This document shows, in pieces, positions 14,706 to 18,041 of a DNA stretch of 18,041 nucleotides. The notes beneath the pieces are model-generated. The model did no database searches and was not told where the DNA came from. It saw only the letters and a program-made list of their open reading frames with translations. The stretch is taken from the NCBI GenBank assembly GCA_949286775.1, contig CASEDW010000178.1, positions 1 to 18,041 on the forward strand. The letters run 5' to 3'. The stretch's first letter is position 1. Every line of letters starts with the position of its first letter. Origin of the DNA: an uncultured Eubacteriales bacterium. GTDB taxonomy: Bacteria; Bacillota; Clostridia; Lachnospirales; Lachnospiraceae. The translations under genes and the position numbers were made by a program.

Positions 14706-14740
14706 CAAAATATAATTGAGTCAGGGCAAATGGACACAAA
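14706..14740. repeat. Direct repeat, copy 2
   Basis: The core 14717-14740 repeats 14279-14303 in the same orientation, starts 438 bases apart. On the minus strand this copy lies immediately upstream of the unknown ORF and supplies a TATATT box (14714-14709) that could be a -10. Confidence 0.75.
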
Positions 14741-14766
14741 GATAGAAGCTCATTTGTCATATGACT

Positions 14767-15051
14767 TTATTGTTTACGATATATGGCGGCGTCCTGAATA
14801 AAAAATAAATAATAAAATAAGGATAACCCGAAAGAAAATTCAAAGAATAGAATCAGTTGATTTGAATAATCTACAGCGAATGCCGTATTGATAAGTTTAT
14901 AAGGGGTTATATATGGATTGATATCGGCCTGTGCATCACCTCCGTTTGTGAGACACCGGAATATATCGATAAAGAAATAATAAAACAACGCATATGAGAA
15001 ATCAAGCCTTTTTATAAAAAAATAAACGTTTCTTGTGTTTTTTTGACACAG
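14767..15051 (-). pseudogene. Possible remnant of a membrane-protein gene
   Basis: One minus-strand frame stays open for 94 codons, from an in-frame stop at 15054-15052 down to a TAA at 14767-14769. Its translation looks protein-like rather than random. It begins KRLDFSYALFYYFFIDIF, then has a polar segment (NGGDAQADINPYITPYKLIN), and ends in a second hydrophobic run (LILFFEFSFGLSLFYYLFF). No ATG or ribosome binding site was found near its 5' end; only TTG codons are available. It may be the C-terminal relic of a multi-span membrane protein, such as a permease, cut by the rearrangement that also left the direct repeats. AT-rich DNA can give hydrophobic translations by chance, so this is tentative. 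Confidence 0.3.
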
Positions 15052-15061
15052 TTATTATAAT
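15033..15061 (+). promoter_or_regulatory. Candidate promoter for the vanZ-aminopeptidase pair
   Basis: A perfect TATAAT (15056-15061) has TTGTGT (15033-15038) at 17 bases. A better -35 sequence, TTGACA (15043-15048), is only seven bases away and cannot pair with this -10. Transcription would start near 15068, about 28 bases before the vanZ start. Confidence 0.45.
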
Positions 15062-15095
15062 TAGCACATTACCGGGAAGATTTGAAAGGCACAAA

Positions 15096-15557
15096 ATGTC
15101 AGAAAAAAGATTTAAACATATCAGCCTGATATTGTTTTTCATATATGTAATCGTCTTATATTATCTTTTATTATTTTACGCGGAATGCAGGACGGGAATA
15201 CTGCCTGATGAGTTTGTCAGAGTGAATCTAAGGCCGTTTATAGAGATAAGGCGTATATTCGAGGGAATGGAAAAACTTGGATTCATGTATTTTTTCAGAA
15301 ATTTTATTGGAAATATCGTGATATTCGTTCCGTTCGGAATGCTTATGCCATGCGCTTTTGACAGATGCGCTAAATTATGGAAGACGGCTCTATGCGGTTT
15401 CGCGACAAGCTTTTTGATCGAAAGTTTCCAGCTGATTACAAAGATAGGCATATTTGACGTTGACGACATTATAATGAATACAGCCGGCGTATTTGTCGGA
15501 TATCTCATTTACAGACTGATATTATTAAAAATAAAAAAGAGCTTATGTTCTAAATAA
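15096..15557 (+). CDS. VanZ-family membrane protein
   Basis: This is a 153-residue integral membrane protein of the VanZ family. The founding member gives low-level teicoplanin resistance; most chromosomal members have no known function. Membrane segments are predicted at about 9-29, 66-86, 95-112 and 127-145. The family pattern is visible: VNLRPFIEI, FRNFIGNIVIFVPFGMLMP, ATSFLIESFQLI and GIFDVDDIIMNTAGVFVGYLIYR. An in-frame TTG at 15033 would add 21 residues but overlaps the putative -35; GAAAGG (15084-15089) six bases before the ATG at 15096 supports the shorter form. It is followed after 25 bases by the aminopeptidase gene with no terminator between, so the two are probably co-transcribed. 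No vancomycin-resistance genes are nearby. Confidence 0.88.
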   Translation: MSEKRFKHISLILFFIYVIVLYYLLLFYAECRTGILPDEFVRVNLRPFIEIRRIFEGMEKLGFMYFFRNFIGNIVIFVPFGMLMPCAFDRCAKLWKTALCGFATSFLIESFQLITKIGIFDVDDIIMNTAGVFVGYLIYRLILLKIKKSLCSK

Positions 15558-15582
15558 AGATAAAAATATTACAGAGGAATAT

Positions 15583-17637
15583 ATGAATAGAGAAGATTTG
15601 GAAGAAAGACTGGAACTGTGTACTATAAGACTAAAGCAGATTCCTGATGAAAACAATATAAAAGAGCCTTTTGCTGATTTTTTCAGGAGAGAAGCAGATT
15701 TTCTGCTGTATGTTTTAAGGCTTTATGAAAGGCTTAAAAAAGAAGACATGAAAAGTCTTCAGGCAGAGGAACTCAGCAAAATAAACGGCAGACTTTACAA
15801 CGAACTTCTGCCGGGAAATTATGAAAAGTGCTATGGCAATCCCGAGTACGCGTGCGCTGTTTTGGGCGACGACTACGGAAAGCTCTTTTCGGCTCTGTAC
15901 GCGGAGCTTCGCGGCGTTATCGTATACGCTTACGAAGACAGGTTATGGGATCTCACTGTGTCCCTTGAACTGTTTTTAGAGTGTTATGTCGCCTTTGAAG
16001 ACGAGGAAATCCCGGCTGCTAAGATTTTAAGACACATCATTTACTCGTATAATTATGATTACTGCGGCGAGTTTTGCGATTACAGGCTTTCAGAGATTCT
16101 TGACCCTGACCTTGATTTCGCGCGAAACATAATTATGAATTCGGATTTAAATGATTTAAGATATCTTTATTCATACGGCGAGTATATTTCTGAAAATGAG
16201 ATGGGCGTGGCGAAATTCCTGAATTCGATGACGCAGGATGAAATAGATAAAATGGCCTCGACGTATACCGAAGGTTACAGGCTCGGATTTATAGCAACAA
16301 ATAAAGACATAAAAAAGAAAAAAACAGTAAATATCAGATATTCAGTAGGATTTGAACGGATGGTGCGAAGCGCCGTTAAACAGTTTGAAGCGATGGGGCT
16401 TAAATCGGTTATCTACAGAGCAGCTTCTCACCGGATGAATTCAAGAGGAACGAAGGTCGGATACTTCGGCGCAACTCCTAATCCTCAGTATGATTTCGAT
16501 CATAAAAATGACGAGGCGCTTTTCCTTGACGAGAGGATGGTGACAAGAAAACTCTCGGCTCAGCACGAAGGCTTTGAAGCAAGAAAAGAACTGGCGAATG
16601 CTCACGGAGGACCGGCGGTAATAGAGGTGTTCGGAGAAAAGCCTTTTGTCCCGAAGGTAAAGAAAGCCGCCCTTTGTCTGACAAAGGAACAGCAGGCTTT
16701 AAGAGTAAAATACGATACCGAATCGGCGAAGCTTACAAACAGATATATAATAGGCGAAGAGCGCAGCTTTACGATAATAGCGTACCCCATTCCTGAGATC
16801 GGTGAAAACTTTGAAGAGATATTTAAAGAGACGGTAAAGATAAACAGTCTTGACTATAAAAAATATCAGAAGATACAGCAGGTGATTATCGACGCTTTAG
16901 ATAAGGGCGAAAAAGCAGTTGTTAAGGGCTGCGGCAATAACAAAACAGAGCTTGTGATAAATCTTCACAAATTGAATAATCCCGAAAAGGAAACTAATTT
17001 TGAAAATTGCGTAGCTGACGTCAATATTCCGGTGGGAGAGGTATTTACTTCGCCGGTTTTGAAAGGCACACAGGGAACGCTGCACGTTTCAAAAGTCTAT
17101 TTGAACGGACTTTGTTATAAAGATCTGACGATAAAGCTTGAAGACGGGATGATAACCGACTATACATGCTCAAATTCCGATAACGAAGAGGAAAATAAAA
17201 AGCTGATAAAAGAAAATATACTGTATCATCATGAAACTCTTCCGATAGGAGAATTCGCGATAGGAACTAATACAACGGCATACTCGGCGGCGAAGAAATA
17301 CGGTATAGAGGATAAATTCCCTATCCTTATAGCGGAAAAAATGGGACCTCATTTCGCGTTCGGAGATACGTGCTACAGCTGGGAAGAGGATATCGTTACA
17401 TATAATCCCGATGGAAAAGCGATAATAGCGCGGGAAAACGAATGCTCGGCAAATAGAAAAACAGATCTCTCAAAGGCGTATTTTAATTGTCATACGGATG
17501 TTACTATTCCCTATGATGAACTTGGATGCATATACGTAGTTACACATACGGGAGAAAAGATCTATATAATCGACAATTCAAAATTTGTCCTTCCGGGAAC
17601 TGAAGAGCTTAACATCCCGCTTTATGATAAGGTTTGA
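15583..17637 (+). CDS. M29-family metallo-aminopeptidase with long N-terminal extension
   Basis: This 684-residue protein carries an M29 (AmpS/aminopeptidase T-type) domain in its C-terminal two thirds. M29 enzymes are dimeric, dinuclear-metal exopeptidases of about 400-410 residues. The expected metal ligands are present: Glu486 in NIPVGEVFTSP, Glu557 in PIGEFAIGTNT, His590 in GPHFAFGDTCY, and His637 and Asp639 in CHTDVTIP. GPHFAFGDTCYSW has one more residue before the Tyr than the usual family pattern, as I recall it. The N-terminal 240 or so residues are not part of the standard fold: they are acidic, helical and rich in Tyr and Leu, without motifs known to me. AGAGGA (15573-15578) precedes the ATG by four bases. 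No signal peptide is seen, so it should be cytoplasmic. Substrate range is unknown. It follows the vanZ-like gene closely. Confidence 0.85.
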   Translation: MNREDLEERLELCTIRLKQIPDENNIKEPFADFFRREADFLLYVLRLYERLKKEDMKSLQAEELSKINGRLYNELLPGNYEKCYGNPEYACAVLGDDYGKLFSALYAELRGVIVYAYEDRLWDLTVSLELFLECYVAFEDEEIPAAKILRHIIYSYNYDYCGEFCDYRLSEILDPDLDFARNIIMNSDLNDLRYLYSYGEYISENEMGVAKFLNSMTQDEIDKMASTYTEGYRLGFIATNKDIKKKKTVNIRYSVGFERMVRSAVKQFEAMGLKSVIYRAASHRMNSRGTKVGYFGATPNPQYDFDHKNDEALFLDERMVTRKLSAQHEGFEARKELANAHGGPAVIEVFGEKPFVPKVKKAALCLTKEQQALRVKYDTESAKLTNRYIIGEERSFTIIAYPIPEIGENFEEIFKETVKINSLDYKKYQKIQQVIIDALDKGEKAVVKGCGNNKTELVINLHKLNNPEKETNFENCVADVNIPVGEVFTSPVLKGTQGTLHVSKVYLNGLCYKDLTIKLEDGMITDYTCSNSDNEEENKKLIKENILYHHETLPIGEFAIGTNTTAYSAAKKYGIEDKFPILIAEKMGPHFAFGDTCYSWEEDIVTYNPDGKAIIARENECSANRKTDLSKAYFNCHTDVTIPYDELGCIYVVTHTGEKIYIIDNSKFVLPGTEELNIPLYDKV

Positions 17638-17694
17638 CGGCAGGTATCAGTAGGAGCCGGAAAGAAATTACGGCAAAGAAATTTTGAGCATAAA

Positions 17695-17706
17695 GATTGT
17701 ACAATC
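17695..17706. promoter_or_regulatory. Perfect 12-bp palindrome overlapping a promoter
   Basis: GATTGT (17695-17700) is followed directly by its complement ACAATC (17701-17706). It covers the putative -35 box of the downstream lipoprotein gene, a typical place for a repressor operator. The regulator is not identifiable. Confidence 0.4.
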
Positions 17707-17725
17707 GTCATAAAACAGTTATAAT
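17698..17725 (+). promoter_or_regulatory. Promoter for the PrsA-like lipoprotein gene
   Basis: A perfect TATAAT (17720-17725) lies 16 bases downstream of TTGTAC (17698-17703), a weak -35. Transcription would start near 17732, about 35 bases before the start codon. Confidence 0.55.
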
Positions 17726-17766
17726 GTCTGTTTGTATGATTTATATCTTGGAGGAAATAGTTAAAA

Positions 17767-18041
17767 ATGAAAAATAAATTTATTAAAACAATCGGTATCG
17801 CGCTTGCAGCATCTATGGCGGCGGCATCATTGATGGGATGCGCGAAGGACGCCGGCGAAAATATAAATTACGAAGAGGCTGCACTTGTCGTAAACGGAGA
17901 AGAGATAAATTACGCGACAGCGAACTTTATCTTCCGTCATGATCAGGCGCTGACAAATTATTATATGGCTCAGCTCGGAATGGCTTCAGATGATTTCTGG
18001 ACGGATTCGGATATGGCCTCTGAAGACGGAAAAACATATGC
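17767..18041 (+). CDS. PrsA/SurA-like peptidyl-prolyl isomerase lipoprotein, N-terminal part (runs off the right edge)
   Basis: Only 91 codons are visible. The N-terminus is a lipoprotein signal peptide: a basic start (MKNKFIK), a hydrophobic stretch rich in Ala, and the lipobox SLMGC with the lipidated Cys at residue 25. After a short linker, AALVVNGEEINYATANFIF is the typical opening of the SurA/PrsA N-terminal domain. PrsA proteins are membrane-anchored foldases that help secreted proteins fold outside the cell. The isomerase (parvulin) domain, if present, would lie beyond the window; some clostridial members lack it. GGAGG (17750-17754) lies 12 bases before the ATG, slightly far but strong. 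The family call is reasonable but rests on a short region. Confidence 0.7.
   Translation, partial: MKNKFIKTIGIALAASMAAASLMGCAKDAGENINYEEAALVVNGEEINYATANFIFRHDQALTNYYMAQLGMASDDFWTDSDMASEDGKTY

Noticed and set aside
15043..15061. TTGACA with TATAAT as a vanZ promoter.
   Set aside because: The spacer is only seven bases; the boxes cannot work together.
17638..17690. A terminator after the M29 aminopeptidase.
   Set aside because: Only four-base arms (CGGC/GCCG) were found, with no T-run.

Overview
The window looks like a chromosomal segment from a low-to-moderate GC member of the Clostridia, most likely a Lachnospiraceae-type organism. The reasons are strong AGGAGG ribosome binding sites, consensus SigA-like promoters, a CIRCE heat-shock operator, and the gene order apt-rel-MBL hydrolase-hemZ-hisS-aspS. 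The histidyl-tRNA synthetase also has a C-terminus that, from memory, resembles Lachnospiraceae homologues. The taxonomic call is inference; no 16S or other marker is present.

Left part (1-2329): the N-terminal part of an M18 aminopeptidase runs leftward off the window, divergent from a membrane-anchored CapA-like protein. The gap between them carries two unusual stem-loops that share the core CGCAAAGCG.

Centre (2372-10501): a tightly packed operon starts at a clear promoter at 2372-2400. It encodes adenine phosphoribosyltransferase, the bifunctional (p)ppGpp synthetase/hydrolase Rel, a glyoxalase II-like metallo-hydrolase, the radical SAM protein HemZ, HisRS and AspRS. The last four genes overlap or nearly touch. 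The set joins purine salvage, the stringent response and tRNA charging. A CIRCE operator with a downstream T-run lies just after aspS. It can act both as the HrcA operator for the next gene, htpG (Hsp90), and as the terminator of the aspS operon.

Stress/RNA section (10516-14281): htpG is followed by a small one-TM protein with its own promoter, a bidirectional terminator, a convergent cold-shock protein gene with a leader of about 110 nt, and the S4-domain protein YlmH.

Accessory patch (14270-15095): a pair of near-identical direct repeats about 437 bp apart brackets a small Cys-containing ORF of unknown function with its own terminator. Next to it is a stretch that reads like the remnant of a membrane-protein gene. 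This is the only part of the window with signs of rearrangement.

Right part (15096-18041): a VanZ-family membrane protein, an M29 metallo-aminopeptidase with a long N-terminal extension, and the start of a PrsA/SurA-like lipoprotein foldase. The last gene's promoter overlaps a perfect 12-bp palindrome.

Most of the window is ordinary housekeeping. I do not see a convincing new multi-gene system. The best leads are the direct-repeat cassette at 14270-14740, the CIRCE/terminator overlap at htpG, and the paired stem-loops at 789-902.
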